A stretch of DNA of 64,000 nt from Vibrio chagasii (GCF_024347355.1 NZ_AP025465.1:930001-994000); one strand, 5' to 3'; positions 46,502-56,992 are shown, counted from the first letter of the stretch. Made by a program: numbers and translations. The notes: a model not told the origin generated them from the sequence alone.

Positions 46502-47851
46502 TTAGTTTGATTCTACCTTAAATGACTCTTTAGATAGCTGATGTTTTTGCATCTTATCGTAGAGGGTTTTTCTTGGTAGCTGCAGCCTTTCCATTGTCTC
46601 TTTGATACTACCGTTACATTCGATAAGCACTTGCTTTAACGTGTTTTTTTCAAATTCTGATACTAACTCGGCCAAAGACATTTCTTTGGCGGTTGTATTA
46701 GCGTTGTCTGATAGGTGAGAAAGCTTACCTAAAAGGACAAAACGTTCTGCAGTATTACGTAATTCACGCACATTTCCCGGCCAATCATGCGCTAAAAGGG
46801 CGTGTAATTCACTTTGTGGTAGAGCAGGGGCGGTTTTGCCATAGCGAGCGGCAGCGACCAACAAGAAATGATGGAACAGGGCAGGGATGTCTTCTTGTCT
46901 GCTTCTTAATGGTGGCAAATCTAAGGTCACAACGTTAAGTCGATAATAGAGATCCTGGCGGAAAGTGCCTTCTTCAGCAGCCTTCTTTAGGTCGACTTTA
47001 GTGGCCGCAATGACGCGGATATCCAGAGGTACCAAACCGTTTGAGCCCACCCTTTCGATAACGCGTTCTTGCAACACACGTAGTAGGCGTATCTGTGCTT
47101 GCATCGGCATAGATTCTATTTCATCCAAGAATAGGGTTCCGCCCTGAGCAAACTCAAACTTACCCACGCGTTTACTCTCTGCACCTGTGAATGCGCCTTT
47201 TTCATGGCCGTAGAGCTCACTCTCAATTAGGTTTTCAGGAACGGCACCACAGTTTACAGCGACAAAGTTTTGTTCTCTGCGGCTGCTTTGCTCATGCAGG
47301 GAGCGCGCGACCAGCTCTTTACCTGTGCCTGTCTCTCCAAATAACAAGATATCGGCGTTGGTGTCAGCGACATGGGTAATCACAGAGCGAAGCTCAGTCA
47401 TGGACTGAGTATCACCAATGATTCTTGGTCCAAGGGTTTTACTGGCTTTGAGTGAGCGTTTGAGTTCAAGGTTTTCCAAGGTCAGCTGGCGCTTTTCAAT
47501 GGCGCGTTTGGTGGTCTCGATTAAGCGCTCATTGGCAAAAGGCTTCTCGATAAAATCGTAGGCGCCGTCTTGAATCGCTTGCACTGCCATCGAGATGTCA
47601 CCATGCCCTGTGATCATGATGACGGGAATCTCTTTGTCTTTATGCATGACAGTGTTGAGCAAGTCATGGCCAGAGATACCGGGTAGACAGATATCGGTAA
47701 TGATCACATGAGGTAACCCGTTCTCTTGAATCGCGAGCAAAGCTGATTCCGCATCGGGAAAGAATTCGGCGTCAATATCCGCGAGCTCAAAGCTCTGCTC
47801 ATTCGCTATTCTTAGTTCGGATTCATCATCAATGAAATAGACGTGACACAT
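46502..47851 (-). CDS. dctD: C4-dicarboxylate response regulator DctD (sigma-54 activator)
   Basis: NtrC-family regulator, 449 residues. The receiver has FIDDESELR and the phosphoacceptor in VIITDICLPGISG. The AAA+ domain has Walker A GETGTGKE, the sigma-54 contact loop GAFTGAESK, Walker B GGTLFLDEIE and the arginine-finger region. A Fis-type helix-turn-helix is at the C-terminus (IKETMERLQLPRKTLYDKM). It is predicted to activate the sigma-54 promoter before dctP. Confidence 0.93.
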   Translation of the reverse strand: MCHVYFIDDESELRIANEQSFELADIDAEFFPDAESALLAIQENGLPHVIITDICLPGISGHDLLNTVMHKDKEIPVIMITGHGDISMAVQAIQDGAYDFIEKPFANERLIETTKRAIEKRQLTLENLELKRSLKASKTLGPRIIGDTQSMTELRSVITHVADTNADILLFGETGTGKELVARSLHEQSSRREQNFVAVNCGAVPENLIESELYGHEKGAFTGAESKRVGKFEFAQGGTLFLDEIESMPMQAQIRLLRVLQERVIERVGSNGLVPLDIRVIAATKVDLKKAAEEGTFRQDLYYRLNVVTLDLPPLRSRQEDIPALFHHFLLVAAARYGKTAPALPQSELHALLAHDWPGNVRELRNTAERFVLLGKLSHLSDNANTTAKEMSLAELVSEFEKNTLKQVLIECNGSIKETMERLQLPRKTLYDKMQKHQLSKESFKVESN

Positions 47852-47970
47852 AGTTATTCCTTTACTCTTTTATGCTGATTATCGCTGAGTTTGTTAGCCC
47901 GTATTTGAACGGACTCACTCAGTCTGTTTTTTATTTAGTATGTTGGTTTTTATTCTTTTCGTCTTTGCTG

Positions 47971-49767
47971 CTATTGCTCGATAAGCGGTAATTCGATGCT
48001 AAATCGAGCGCCACCTTGTGGACTGGTCCCTGTCGTGAGCTTGCCGTTGATCCCACTGATTATTTGCTGAGATATGGATAAACCTAACCCAAGCCCGTTC
48101 TTCTTGGTGGTATGGAAAGGCTCGAAAAAGTTACCGCTTGATGAAGACGTAAAGCCAGGCCCGTTGTCATCGATGTGAATCAGCAGCGTGTTATCTTGAG
48201 CCTCATCCGTTTCTTTGATTTCTAACAAGATGGCTAATTGCTTATCGTCTTGGTCTTCCATTGCCTGAACAGCATTGGTGAGCAAGTTGATAATCACCTG
48301 TTCCAGTTGAATGGCGTTAGCGAGTACACAGGCATCGAAGGTTTCGGGTAGCTCATTAAGGTTAATTCGCTCGCTTTTGAACTGTGGCTTCATCAGTTCT
48401 TTAGAGGAGTGAAGAATGGGCAATATTTGTAAGGTATGCAGCTCTTCCGCAGTCGACTTTTTAGCAAATGAACGAAGCTGGTGGCTGATTTTCGCCATGC
48501 GATCGGTGAGTGCTGAGATACGTGATAAGTTGTCATCGACTCGGTCTGTTTTCTCTTTGGCCAGAAACAATCGCCCATTGTCTGCATAACTACGAATGGC
48601 AGCGAGTGGGTTATTCAATTCGTGACTAATACTGGCTGACATCTGGCCTAATACCGCTAGCTTGGCTGCTTGGATGAGCTCGTCTTGGGTATGTCTCAAT
48701 ACTTGCTCGGTTTCGATACGTTGCTTGATCTCTCCATGCAGCTCAGAGGTTCTTTCGAGCACTTGAAACTCAAGCTTTTGGTTAGCTTCAGACTGGAGTC
48801 GGTCTATCTGTGCGCGTCGGTGCTGGCGATGAAGGTTAAGTTGGATGACCAGATAAATGATCGCGAATACTAAGCTTAATACCACCATGTAGGCGACCAA
48901 ATCCCACCAAACCAAGTAGGTAGGGGAGAAGACCCTGACCGTTAATCCAGGGTCAGGTAGAAAGCGTGAAGAGGTAAAAAACTTTTCTCTAACTAAAGGA
49001 TGAGATGAACGAATGCTGCTGGTCGCGCCCTCTAGATCGCCAGAGAAGTGAAGGCTTTCAATCTGGGTATCGAGATATTGCTGATTCTCCCGAATGCGAG
49101 CTTGTTGTGCATTATCGAGAGGCTGAAGACTTTTGAATAGCCATTCAGGATTGCTAGACATAAAGATAATCTGGTCTTTATCATCCGCGACAAAAAAGCT
49201 CTGTTTGCCTTGCCAGCTTGCTTCTATCGAAGACAGATCCATTTTTACCACAATTACACCAATGATTTCAGCGGCATAGGAGACAGGGTAAGAATAATAG
49301 TAACCACGCTTACCTGACGTAGAACCTAGAGCAAAGTACTGTTTTTCATGCCCTTGAATGGCTTGTTGGTAATAAGGGCGAAAGGCGAAATTACGCCCGA
49401 CAAAGGAATGTTTTAGGTTCCAGTTACTGGCTGCGATAGTGGTACCGATGCTATCCAATAAATAGGTGTCAGACGCCTGAATAACAGTGTTGACGTGCTC
49501 TAGATAGCGATTGGTGAGTTCAATTTGAGCAGTGTTGCTTGGTGAGTGCAGGGCATCAACCAGCTCTTTATCCTTCGAAAGTAGCTCAGGGATATGGGCA
49601 AACTTATCCAATTGGCTGGCAATGTGGACGGAAAAGCGGTCTAAGTTAGATTGGTGATCATTTAACAAACTTTGATGGCTCGTATTCCATACCCAGTGAC
49701 CACCAAGGATCATTAAGACGCTGTAGGCGATCAATAACAGGATACGAATTCTCGAAGCTTGAAACAT
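47971..49767 (-). CDS. dctB: C4-dicarboxylate sensor kinase DctB
   Basis: 598 residues. The N-terminal helix (about 7-26) and second helix (about 291-313) flank a periplasmic dCache-like sensor domain containing the DctB-type sequence ALGSTSGKRGYYYSYPV. A coiled-coil linker leads to HisKA (SASISHELNNPLAAIRSYAD) and HATPase (NLLTNAVQAM, DNGPGF, GLGLGLSIS). The gene lies upstream of dctD on the minus strand with a 119-bp gap that may hold a further promoter. Confidence 0.93.
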   Translation of the reverse strand: MFQASRIRILLLIAYSVLMILGGHWVWNTSHQSLLNDHQSNLDRFSVHIASQLDKFAHIPELLSKDKELVDALHSPSNTAQIELTNRYLEHVNTVIQASDTYLLDSIGTTIAASNWNLKHSFVGRNFAFRPYYQQAIQGHEKQYFALGSTSGKRGYYYSYPVSYAAEIIGVIVVKMDLSSIEASWQGKQSFFVADDKDQIIFMSSNPEWLFKSLQPLDNAQQARIRENQQYLDTQIESLHFSGDLEGATSSIRSSHPLVREKFFTSSRFLPDPGLTVRVFSPTYLVWWDLVAYMVVLSLVFAIIYLVIQLNLHRQHRRAQIDRLQSEANQKLEFQVLERTSELHGEIKQRIETEQVLRHTQDELIQAAKLAVLGQMSASISHELNNPLAAIRSYADNGRLFLAKEKTDRVDDNLSRISALTDRMAKISHQLRSFAKKSTAEELHTLQILPILHSSKELMKPQFKSERINLNELPETFDACVLANAIQLEQVIINLLTNAVQAMEDQDDKQLAILLEIKETDEAQDNTLLIHIDDNGPGFTSSSSGNFFEPFHTTKKNGLGLGLSISQQIISGINGKLTTGTSPQGGARFSIELPLIEQ

Positions 49768-49984
49768 GCTGGTTCTCCGCTAAATCGGGGGCGACAATAT
49801 AAAGCCTGCTTTCTCTCATTCATCACAGTAATTAGCGGTAGTTTTTACTGAAAATAGAGAGCCAGTAGATGGAGTTAGGTTAAGGCTTTGTAACGGAGAT
49901 TGTTGAAAAAGTTATCGACTCTGAGGGGTAAAACAAGAGCAAGATCTCTTTTTAAGGTTTTTAGCAAAAAAAGCCCTCGATTCC

Positions 49985-50012
49985 CTTGAAAAAGTCGCTA
50001 TTGTCCCCATTT
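49985..50012 (+). promoter_or_regulatory. Predicted heat-shock (sigma-32) promoter upstream of tig
   Basis: CTTGAAA (49985-49991), 13-bp spacer, CCCCATTT (50005-50012). This matches the RpoH consensus closely. Initiation near 50019 would give tig a leader of about 410 nt. Confidence 0.65.
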
Positions 50013-50153
50013 CTGTTGTGCTAAGTGATGTTCTGAACGTTTTTGTATCATTTAGTTGGACGAATTTAGAGCATTCATCATCAAGCAGAGGTGAACGGCT
50101 CGACAGAGATTAAACAGATCGCTAGAATGTCGCGTCTAAAATTTCTGTCCTGA

Positions 50154-50212
50154 GGCTAATCGGAGATACCTTTCTTGTTTCCGAAAACAAGCTTCGCTGC
50201 TTTTTATTAGCC
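50154..50212 (+). other. Nested stem-loop in the tig leader
   Basis: Outer arms GGCTAAT (50154-50160) and ATTAGCC (50206-50212) enclose the perfect inner hairpin CTTGTTT-CCGA-AAACAAG (50174-50191). No ORF is seen around it. Confidence 0.45.
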
Positions 50213-50362
50213 AGTGAAAACTTAGCTCTTAACAAGTATGTGAAGATGAAGATATCGCTGATTAGTCTGGTGTTTGGTTGAATGATCAATTCAAACATCA
50301 ATGCTCGATTTTAAATTAGGTGTTCGGATAGAGCACTACACAAGGATGCAGCCAACAACGCC

Positions 50363-50413
50363 GGCTTTTGAATTAAAGCCAAGTTACGGCTCATATGCTC
50401 AGATTACTGAGCC
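50363..50413 (+). other. Hairpins just upstream of tig, with two alternative folds
   Basis: GGCTTT-N6-AAAGCC (50363-50380) is followed by two mutually exclusive stems: GGCTCA/TGAGCC (50388-50413) or GCTCAG-ATTA-CTGAGC (50397-50412). They end about 18 nt before the tig ATG and close to its GAGG ribosome binding site. Confidence 0.45.
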
Positions 50414-50431
50414 AGTTTTGAGGTTTATATA

Positions 50432-51730
50432 ATGCAAGTTACTGTTGAAACGCTAGAAGGCCTAGAGCGCCGTCTTAATATTACTGTTCCTGCTGCTAAC
50501 ATCGAAGATGCAGTTACAGCTGAACTACGCAACATCGCGAAAAACCGTCGTTTCGATGGTTTCCGTAAAGGCAAAGTGCCAATGAAGATGGTTGCTAAAA
50601 TGTACGGCAAAGCAGTACGTCAAGACGTGATGGGCGAAGTAATGCAACGTCACTTCATCGAAGCGATCGTTAAAGAGAAAATCAATCCAGCTGGCGCACC
50701 AACTTTCGCACCAGTTGAAAACAACGAAGGCGCTGACCTAGTATTCAACGCAACTTTTGAAGTTTACCCAGAAGTTGAGCTGAAAGGTCTAGAAAACATC
50801 ACTGTTGAGAAACCAGCAGTAGAAGTTAAAGACGCAGACGTTGAAGAGATGATCGAAACTCTACGTAAGCAACAAGCAACTTGGACTGAAGTTGACACTG
50901 CAGCTGACGCTGGTTCTCGTGCAACTATCGACTTCGTTGGTTCTATCGACGGTGAAGAGTTCGAAGGCGGTAAAGCTGAGAACTTCCCACTAGAGATGGG
51001 CGCTGGTCGCATGATCCCTGGCTTTGAAGACGGTATCGTTGGTAAAACAGCAGGTATGGAATTCGAAATCGACGTAAACTTCCCAGAAGATTACCACGCT
51101 GAAAACCTAAAAGGTAAAGCAGCTAAGTTTGCAATCAAAGTAAACAAAGTTGAAGCTCGTGAACTTCCAGAACTAAACGAAGAATTCGTTGCTAAATTCG
51201 GCGCAACTGACGGCGTTGAAGGTCTTAAAGCTGAAGTTCGTAAGAACATGGAGCGTGAGCTTAAGCAAGCTGTTAAGAACCGCATCAAAGAGCAAGCTAT
51301 CGACGGCCTAGTTAACGAAAACAACATCGACGTACCTTCTGCTCTAATCGATCAAGAGATCGGTGTTCTACGTCAACAAGCTGCTCAACGTTTCGGTGGC
51401 AACACTGAAGCTGCTGACCAACTTCCACGTGAGCTGTTCGAAGAGCAAGCTAAACGTCGCGTAGTTGTAGGTCTTCTACTTGGTGAAGTAATCAAGACTG
51501 AAGAGCTAAAAGCTGACGACGAGAAAGTTAAAGCTATCATCGAAGAGATGGCTACAGCATACGAAGATCCATCTGAAGTTATTGCTTACTACGAGCAAAA
51601 CGAGCAAATGATGAACAACATGCGCAACGTTGCTCTAGAAGAGCAAGCTATTGATGCAATCATCGCTAAAGCTCAAGTTTCTGATAAAGAAGTTAGCTTC
51701 AACGAGCTAATGAATCAGCAACCTGCTTAA
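50432..51730 (+). CDS. tig: Trigger factor
   Basis: Ribosome-bound chaperone, 432 residues. The N-terminal ribosome-binding domain has the signature GFRKGKVP (about residues 44-51). A FKBP-type prolyl isomerase domain follows ([20 protein letters not shown] ... [18 protein letters not shown]). The rest is the helical substrate-binding arms. Codon use is strongly biased, as in highly expressed genes. It heads the tig-clpP-clpX-lon cluster. Confidence 0.97.
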   Translation: MQVTVETLEGLERRLNITVPAANIEDAVTAELRNIAKNRRFDGFRKGKVPMKMVAKMYGKAVRQDVMGEVMQRHFIEAIVKEKINPAGAPTFAPVENNEGADLVFNATFEVYPEVELKGLENITVEKPAVEVKDADVEEMIETLRKQQATWTEVDTAADAGSRATIDFVGSIDGEEFEGGKAENFPLEMGAGRMIPGFEDGIVGKTAGMEFEIDVNFPEDYHAENLKGKAAKFAIKVNKVEARELPELNEEFVAKFGATDGVEGLKAEVRKNMERELKQAVKNRIKEQAIDGLVNENNIDVPSALIDQEIGVLRQQAAQRFGGNTEAADQLPRELFEEQAKRRVVVGLLLGEVIKTEELKADDEKVKAIIEEMATAYEDPSEVIAYYEQNEQMMNNMRNVALEEQAIDAIIAKAQVSDKEVSFNELMNQQPA

Positions 51731-51782
51731 TATAGTAATATCTGACGTAGAAGGTTGACGTACGGTCAGCAATTCTGCTAAC

Positions 51783-51820
51783 AATGGTCCGTATGATTTT
51801 ATCATTCGGGCCATTTATTT
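51783..51820 (+). terminator. Imperfect terminator/attenuator between tig and clpP
   Basis: AATGGTCCGTATGA and TCATTCGGGCCATT (one mismatch, one G-T) around TTTTA, then TATTTT. The weak T-tract suggests partial readthrough into clpP. Confidence 0.65.
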
Positions 51821-51835
51821 TAGGGACATAAGAAT

Positions 51836-52462
51836 ATGAGCTACCAAGAAAAAAATACAATGCCATCGATTATGGACGCACTAGTTCCTATGGTGGTTGA
51901 ACAGACTTCCCGTGGTGAACGTTCTTACGATATTTATTCTCGTCTATTAAAAGAACGAATCATTTTCTTAACAGGTCAAGTGGAAGACCACATGGCAAAT
52001 CTTGTCGTGGCTCAACTGCTTTTCTTGGAATCTGAAAACCCAGACAAAGATATCTACCTTTACATCAACTCACCGGGCGGTAGCGTAACAGCTGGTATGT
52101 CAATCTACGACACAATGCAGTTCATCAAGCCAAACGTGAGCACAGTATGTATGGGTCAAGCTTGTTCTATGGGTGCATTCTTACTAGCGGGTGGTACTCC
52201 AGGTAAGCGTCACGTGCTTCCAAACTCACGCGTAATGATTCACCAGCCACTTGGCGGCTTCCAAGGCCAAGCGTCTGATATTCAGATTCACGCGCAAGAG
52301 ATCCTAACGATCAAACAAAAGCTAAACAAACTATTGGCAGAGCACACTGGTCAGCCTCTAGAAGTTGTTGAGCGTGATACAGATCGTGACAATTTCATGT
52401 CTGCTGATCAAGCAGTAGAATACGGTTTAGTGGATTCAGTTCTTAATCACCGCGGTCAATAA
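51836..52462 (+). CDS. clpP: ATP-dependent Clp protease proteolytic subunit ClpP
   Basis: Serine peptidase, 208 residues, with catalytic Ser111 (GQACSMGAF), His136 (RVMIHQPLG) and Asp185 (DTDRDNF). The INSPGGSV strand is present. The N-terminal propeptide [15 protein letters not shown] is removed by self-processing in the E. coli enzyme. It forms tetradecamers that associate with ClpX, encoded next. Confidence 0.97.
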
Positions 52463-52544
52463 TTGCAGGGCAATTGTTTGACGCAAAGTGATGCAAATTG
52501 ATATACACTCAAACCATAGAGAGTAAAGGCTAAGAGGTTAGCGA

Positions 52545-53825
52545 ATGACAGATAAAAGCAAAGAGGGTGGTAGCGGTAAACTGCTTTACTGCTCTTTCTG
52601 TGGCAAAAGCCAGCACGAAGTTCGCAAGTTAATCGCAGGTCCTTCTGTTTACATTTGTGATGAATGTGTCGATCTTTGTAACGACATTATTCGTGAAGAA
52701 ATCAAAGATGTTCTTCCTAAGAAAGAATCTGAATCGCTGCCAACGCCGCGTGAGATTCGTGAGCACCTTGATGACTATGTAATCGGTCAAGAATACGCGA
52801 AAAAAGTGCTAGCAGTTGCAGTATATAACCACTACAAGCGTTTACGTAATGGTGATACGACAGCTGAAGGCGTAGAACTAGGTAAGAGTAACATTCTTCT
52901 TATCGGTCCTACCGGTAGTGGTAAAACGCTACTGGCTGAAACACTGGCTCGTTTCCTAGACGTTCCTTTCACAATGGCTGACGCAACTACACTAACCGAA
53001 GCGGGTTACGTGGGTGAAGATGTTGAAAACATCATCCAGAAGTTGCTTCAGAAATGTGATTACGACGTAGCGAAAGCGGAACGCGGCATTGTTTACATCG
53101 ATGAAATCGACAAGATTTCTCGTAAAGCTGAAAACCCATCAATCACGCGTGACGTGTCTGGTGAAGGTGTACAGCAAGCTCTACTAAAACTTGTTGAAGG
53201 TACAGTTGCTTCTGTTCCACCGCAAGGTGGCCGTAAGCATCCACAGCAAGAGTTCTTGCAAGTGGACACGTCTAAGATCCTATTTATCTGTGGTGGTGCA
53301 TTTGCTGGCCTAGATAAAGTGATTGAACAGCGTGTAGAAACAGGTTCTGGTATCGGCTTTGGCGCTGAAGTGCGTTCAAAAGACGAAACCAAAACTATTG
53401 GTGAACTGTTCACTCAAGTAGAACCTGAAGATCTAGTGAAGTACGGTCTAATTCCAGAATTCATTGGTCGTCTGCCTGTTACGACAACACTGACAGAGCT
53501 TGATGAAGAAGCGCTAATCCAAATCCTTTGTGAGCCAAAGAATGCACTTACTAAACAGTACGCAGCATTATTTGAGCTAGAGGATACAGAGCTAGAGTTC
53601 CGCGAAGACGCGTTACGTGCGATTGCTAAGAAAGCGATGAGCCGTAAAACGGGGGCTCGTGGTCTACGTTCTATCTTGGAGGGTGTTCTACTAGAAACGA
53701 TGTACGAACTGCCATCTTCAACTGATGTAAGCAAAGTTGTGATTGATGAGTCGGTAATCAATGGTGAGTCAGAACCACTATTGATTTACAGCAACTCAGA
53801 TAATCAAGCAGCTGGTGCAGAGTAG
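52545..53825 (+). CDS. clpX: ATP-dependent Clp protease ATPase subunit ClpX
   Basis: AAA+ unfoldase, 426 residues. N-terminal zinc-binding domain with four Cys (CSFCGKS ... CDECVDLC), Walker A GPTGSGKT, Walker B YIDEIDKI, and the loop IPEFIGRLP that contacts the ClpP machinery region. AAGAGG precedes the ATG. It is 82 bp after clpP. Confidence 0.97.
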   Translation: MTDKSKEGGSGKLLYCSFCGKSQHEVRKLIAGPSVYICDECVDLCNDIIREEIKDVLPKKESESLPTPREIREHLDDYVIGQEYAKKVLAVAVYNHYKRLRNGDTTAEGVELGKSNILLIGPTGSGKTLLAETLARFLDVPFTMADATTLTEAGYVGEDVENIIQKLLQKCDYDVAKAERGIVYIDEIDKISRKAENPSITRDVSGEGVQQALLKLVEGTVASVPPQGGRKHPQQEFLQVDTSKILFICGGAFAGLDKVIEQRVETGSGIGFGAEVRSKDETKTIGELFTQVEPEDLVKYGLIPEFIGRLPVTTTLTELDEEALIQILCEPKNALTKQYAALFELEDTELEFREDALRAIAKKAMSRKTGARGLRSILEGVLLETMYELPSSTDVSKVVIDESVINGESEPLLIYSNSDNQAAGAE

Positions 53826-53853
53826 GTCTTTTTTAGACAAGTCGCTCAAATTG

Positions 53854-53886
53854 AAAAAGGAGGTAAGCAATTACCTCCTTTTTTTT
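53854..53886 (+). terminator. Terminator after clpX
   Basis: AAAAAGGAGGTAA-GCAA-TTACCTCCTTTTT and further T. Strong, so lon needs its own promoter. Confidence 0.92.
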
Positions 53887-53893
53887 ATTCTTC

Positions 53894-53922
53894 CATTGAA
53901 TCCAGTCGTTTAAGCCCCATAT
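53894..53922 (+). promoter_or_regulatory. Heat-shock (sigma-32) promoter of lon
   Basis: CATTGAA (53894-53900), 14-bp spacer, CCCCATAT (53915-53922). It closely resembles the E. coli lon heat-shock promoter, including the CCCCATATACTG run. Initiation is predicted near 53929, a short leader before ATG 53958. Confidence 0.8.
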
Positions 53923-53957
53923 ACTGCTTTATAAGTTAAAGCGGAAGAGAGAAATAT

Positions 53958-56309
53958 ATGAACTTGGAACGTTCCGAGCGTATCGAAATCCCCGTGCTAC
54001 CTCTACGTGATGTAGTGGTTTACCCACACATGGTTATTCCATTGTTTGTTGGTCGTGAAAAATCGATTACTTGCCTAGAGTCGGCAATGGAAGCTAACAA
54101 ACAAGTACTACTTGTTGCGCAGAAAGAAGCGGACACTGATGAGCCTTCAATTGACGACCTATTTAAAGTAGGTACCGTCGCTACCATTCTTCAGTTACTT
54201 AAGCTCCCTGATGGTACGGTTAAAGTACTTGTTGAAGGTCAGCAACGTGCAAAAATTCACGAGTTCAAAGAGAGTGAGTTTTTCCTAGCGGATGCCGAAT
54301 ACGTTGTTACCTCAGAACTTGACGAAAAAGAACAAGAAGTGGTTGTTCGCAGCGCGATCAATCAATTCGAAGGCTTTATTAAGCTAAACAAAAAGATTCC
54401 ACCAGAGGTTCTAACCTCTCTGAACGGGATTGATGAAGCAGCTCGTCTTGCAGATACCATCGCAGCACACATGCCACTTAAACTGGTAGACAAACAGCAC
54501 GTACTAGAGATTCTAGATGTGACTGAGCGTCTAGAGTTCCTGATGGGCCAAATGGAATCAGAAATTGATATCCTGCAGGTTGAAAAACGCATCCGTGGCC
54601 GTGTTAAGAAGCAGATGGAAAAGTCTCAGCGTGAGTACTACCTGAATGAGCAAATGAAAGCGATTCAGAAAGAACTTGGCGAGATGGACGACGCTCCAGA
54701 CGAATTCGAGACTCTGAAGAAGAAGATTGAAGAGTCAAAAATGCCTCAAGAAGCTCGTGAAAAAACCGAGCAAGAACTGCAAAAACTGAAAATGATGTCG
54801 CCTATGTCTGCTGAAGCAACAGTAGTACGCAGCTACATCGATTGGATGGTTGGCGTTCCTTGGGCTAAGCGCTCAAAAGTTAAGAAGAATCTAGCGAAAG
54901 CGGAAGAGATCTTAAACGAAGACCACTACGGTCTAGAGCGTGTTAAAGAACGTATTCTTGAGTACTTGGCGGTGCAGAACCGTATCAATAAGCTGAAAGG
55001 TCCAATCCTTTGTCTTGTTGGTCCTCCAGGCGTAGGTAAAACCTCGCTAGGTCGCTCTATCGCGGCTGCTACAGGTCGTAAGTACACGCGTATGGCACTA
55101 GGTGGCGTTCGTGATGAGGCTGAGATTCGTGGTCACCGTCGTACCTACATTGGTTCTCTTCCGGGTAAATTAATCCAGAAGATGTCTAAAGTTGGTGTTA
55201 AGAACCCACTGTTCCTATTAGATGAAATCGACAAGATGTCTTCTGATATGCGTGGCGACCCATCTTCAGCACTTCTTGAAGTACTGGATCCAGAACAAAA
55301 CAACGCGTTTAACGATCACTACCTAGAAGTAGATTACGATCTGTCAGACGTTATGTTCGTAGCAACGTCTAACTCGATGGACATTCCTGGCCCGCTACTG
55401 GACCGTATGGAAGTGATTCGTCTGTCTGGTTACACAGAAGATGAAAAGCTGAATATTGCTAAGAGCCACTTGTTGGACAAGCAAGTTAAGCGCAATGGTC
55501 TTAAGCCTCACGAAATTGAGATTGAAGACTCTGCAATCATCGGCATTATTCGTTACTACACGCGTGAAGCGGGTGTACGTAGCCTAGAGCGTGAAATCTC
55601 TAAGATCTGCCGTAAAGCAGTGAAGAACATCCTACTAGACAGCGACCTTAAGTCTGTAACGGTTAACATTGATAACCTGAAAGAGTACTTAGGCGTTCAA
55701 CGTCACGACTTCGGTAAAGCGGATGAGAGCAACCGTATTGGTCAAGTAACAGGCCTAGCGTGGACTCAAGTTGGTGGCGATCTGCTAACTATCGAAACCG
55801 AAGCAATGCCGGGTAAAGGTAAACTAACGCAAACCGGTTCTCTTGGCGATGTGATGAAAGAGTCTATCCAAGCTGCGATGACGGTCGTTCGTTCTCGTGC
55901 AGAAAAACTGGGTATTAACTCAGATTTCTATGAGAAACGCGACATTCACGTTCACGTACCTGAAGGTGCAACACCGAAAGATGGTCCAAGTGCGGGTATC
56001 GCAATGTGTACTGCGCTTGTTTCTAGTTTAACGGGTAATCCTGTGAAAGCTGAGGTCGGTATGACAGGTGAAATTACCCTTCGTGGTGAAGTTTTACCTA
56101 TCGGTGGCTTGAAAGAGAAACTGCTTGCAGCACACCGCGGCGGCATCAAAACGGTACTGATTCCGAAAGACAATGAGCGTGATTTGGAAGAGATTCCAGA
56201 CAACGTAATCGCTGACTTGAAGGTGATCCCAGTTCAGTGGATTGACGAAGTACTGAAAGTAGCGCTAGAACGAGATCCGTCAGGGGTCGAGTTTGACGTG
56301 AAAAAATAG
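53958..56309 (+). CDS. lon: ATP-dependent protease Lon
   Basis: 783 residues. N-terminal substrate-binding domain (LPLRDVVVYPHMVIPLFVGR), AAA+ domain with Walker A GPPGVGKTS and Walker B LFLLDEIDKM, then the protease domain with catalytic Ser678 in DGPSAGIAM and Lys in GGLKEKLLAAHRGGIK. It degrades misfolded and regulatory proteins in the cytoplasm. Length is equal to E. coli Lon within one residue. Confidence 0.97.
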   Translation: MNLERSERIEIPVLPLRDVVVYPHMVIPLFVGREKSITCLESAMEANKQVLLVAQKEADTDEPSIDDLFKVGTVATILQLLKLPDGTVKVLVEGQQRAKIHEFKESEFFLADAEYVVTSELDEKEQEVVVRSAINQFEGFIKLNKKIPPEVLTSLNGIDEAARLADTIAAHMPLKLVDKQHVLEILDVTERLEFLMGQMESEIDILQVEKRIRGRVKKQMEKSQREYYLNEQMKAIQKELGEMDDAPDEFETLKKKIEESKMPQEAREKTEQELQKLKMMSPMSAEATVVRSYIDWMVGVPWAKRSKVKKNLAKAEEILNEDHYGLERVKERILEYLAVQNRINKLKGPILCLVGPPGVGKTSLGRSIAAATGRKYTRMALGGVRDEAEIRGHRRTYIGSLPGKLIQKMSKVGVKNPLFLLDEIDKMSSDMRGDPSSALLEVLDPEQNNAFNDHYLEVDYDLSDVMFVATSNSMDIPGPLLDRMEVIRLSGYTEDEKLNIAKSHLLDKQVKRNGLKPHEIEIEDSAIIGIIRYYTREAGVRSLEREISKICRKAVKNILLDSDLKSVTVNIDNLKEYLGVQRHDFGKADESNRIGQVTGLAWTQVGGDLLTIETEAMPGKGKLTQTGSLGDVMKESIQAAMTVVRSRAEKLGINSDFYEKRDIHVHVPEGATPKDGPSAGIAMCTALVSSLTGNPVKAEVGMTGEITLRGEVLPIGGLKEKLLAAHRGGIKTVLIPKDNERDLEEIPDNVIADLKVIPVQWIDEVLKVALERDPSGVEFDVKK

Positions 56310-56338
56310 TGATGCATAGCAAAAATAAGTAAAGAATT

Positions 56339-56378
56339 ACGCTGATAGGCCCGAAAAGGCTTGTCAGCGTTTTTTTTG
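56339..56378 (+). terminator. Terminator after lon
   Basis: ACGCTGATAGGC and GCTTGTCAGCGT (two G-T pairs) around an 8-nt loop, followed by eight T. Confidence 0.9.
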
Positions 56379-56402
56379 GACGCTAAGTTATTGATCAAAG
56401 CG

Positions 56403-56427
56403 GCAGCCCTTTTGCAATAAGGGTTGC
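56403..56427 (+). other. Hairpin in the hupB leader
   Basis: GCAGCCCTT and AAGGGTTGC pair (one G-T) around TTGCAAT. It lies between the lon terminator and hupB and has no T-tract. Confidence 0.4.
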
Positions 56428-56499
56428 GGCTAAATTAAAACCAAAATGGAACGTACAGTCATCGAGAAGTAGTCACAGATGACACATAGGGGAAAAACA

Positions 56500-56772
56500 G
56501 TGAATAAAACACAACTAGTAGAATCAATCGCAGAAAACGCAGACATCTCTAAAGCTTCAGCTGGTCGCGCTCTAGACGCTTTCATCGAAGCAGTTGGCAC
56601 AACGCTACAATCAGGTGACCAAGTTGCACTTGTTGGCTTTGGTACTTTCAGTGTTCGTACTCGTGCTGCTCGTACAGGTCGTAACCCAAAAACTGGTGAA
56701 GAGATCCAAATCGCAGAAGCTAAAGTACCTGGCTTCAAAGCGGGTAAAGCACTTAAAGACGCATGTAACTAA
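56500..56772 (+). CDS. hupB: DNA-binding protein HU-beta
   Basis: 90-residue histone-like protein. GTG 56500 (AGGGG 6 nt before) gives the canonical start [18 protein letters not shown]. The DNA-binding arm contains [18 protein letters not shown] and [13 protein letters not shown]. An in-frame ATG at 56479 would add seven residues and is unlikely. Monocistronic, terminator downstream. Confidence 0.96.
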   Translation: MNKTQLVESIAENADISKASAGRALDAFIEAVGTTLQSGDQVALVGFGTFSVRTRAARTGRNPKTGEEIQIAEAKVPGFKAGKALKDACN

Positions 56773-56893
56773 TTTCTACTGCTGAAACCTCGATTTTAAA
56801 GAGGGGAAGGCAGTAAAATGCGTTTACTGTTTGAAAAATGATGTTTCATTCTTAAACAGTATATGTGCGAAGCACATTGAACTAATTTAAATT

Positions 56894-56925
56894 ATGCGCA
56901 TCCTACTGATGCGCATTTCTTTTTC
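56894..56925 (+). terminator. Terminator after hupB
   Basis: ATGCGCATC-CTACT-GATGCGCAT followed by TTCTTTTTC. Confidence 0.88.
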
Positions 56926-56992
56926 TGATAATATCGCGTGAATAGATTTTTATTTTGAAGCCAATGCTTCATATCCGGAGAGCACTTAAATT

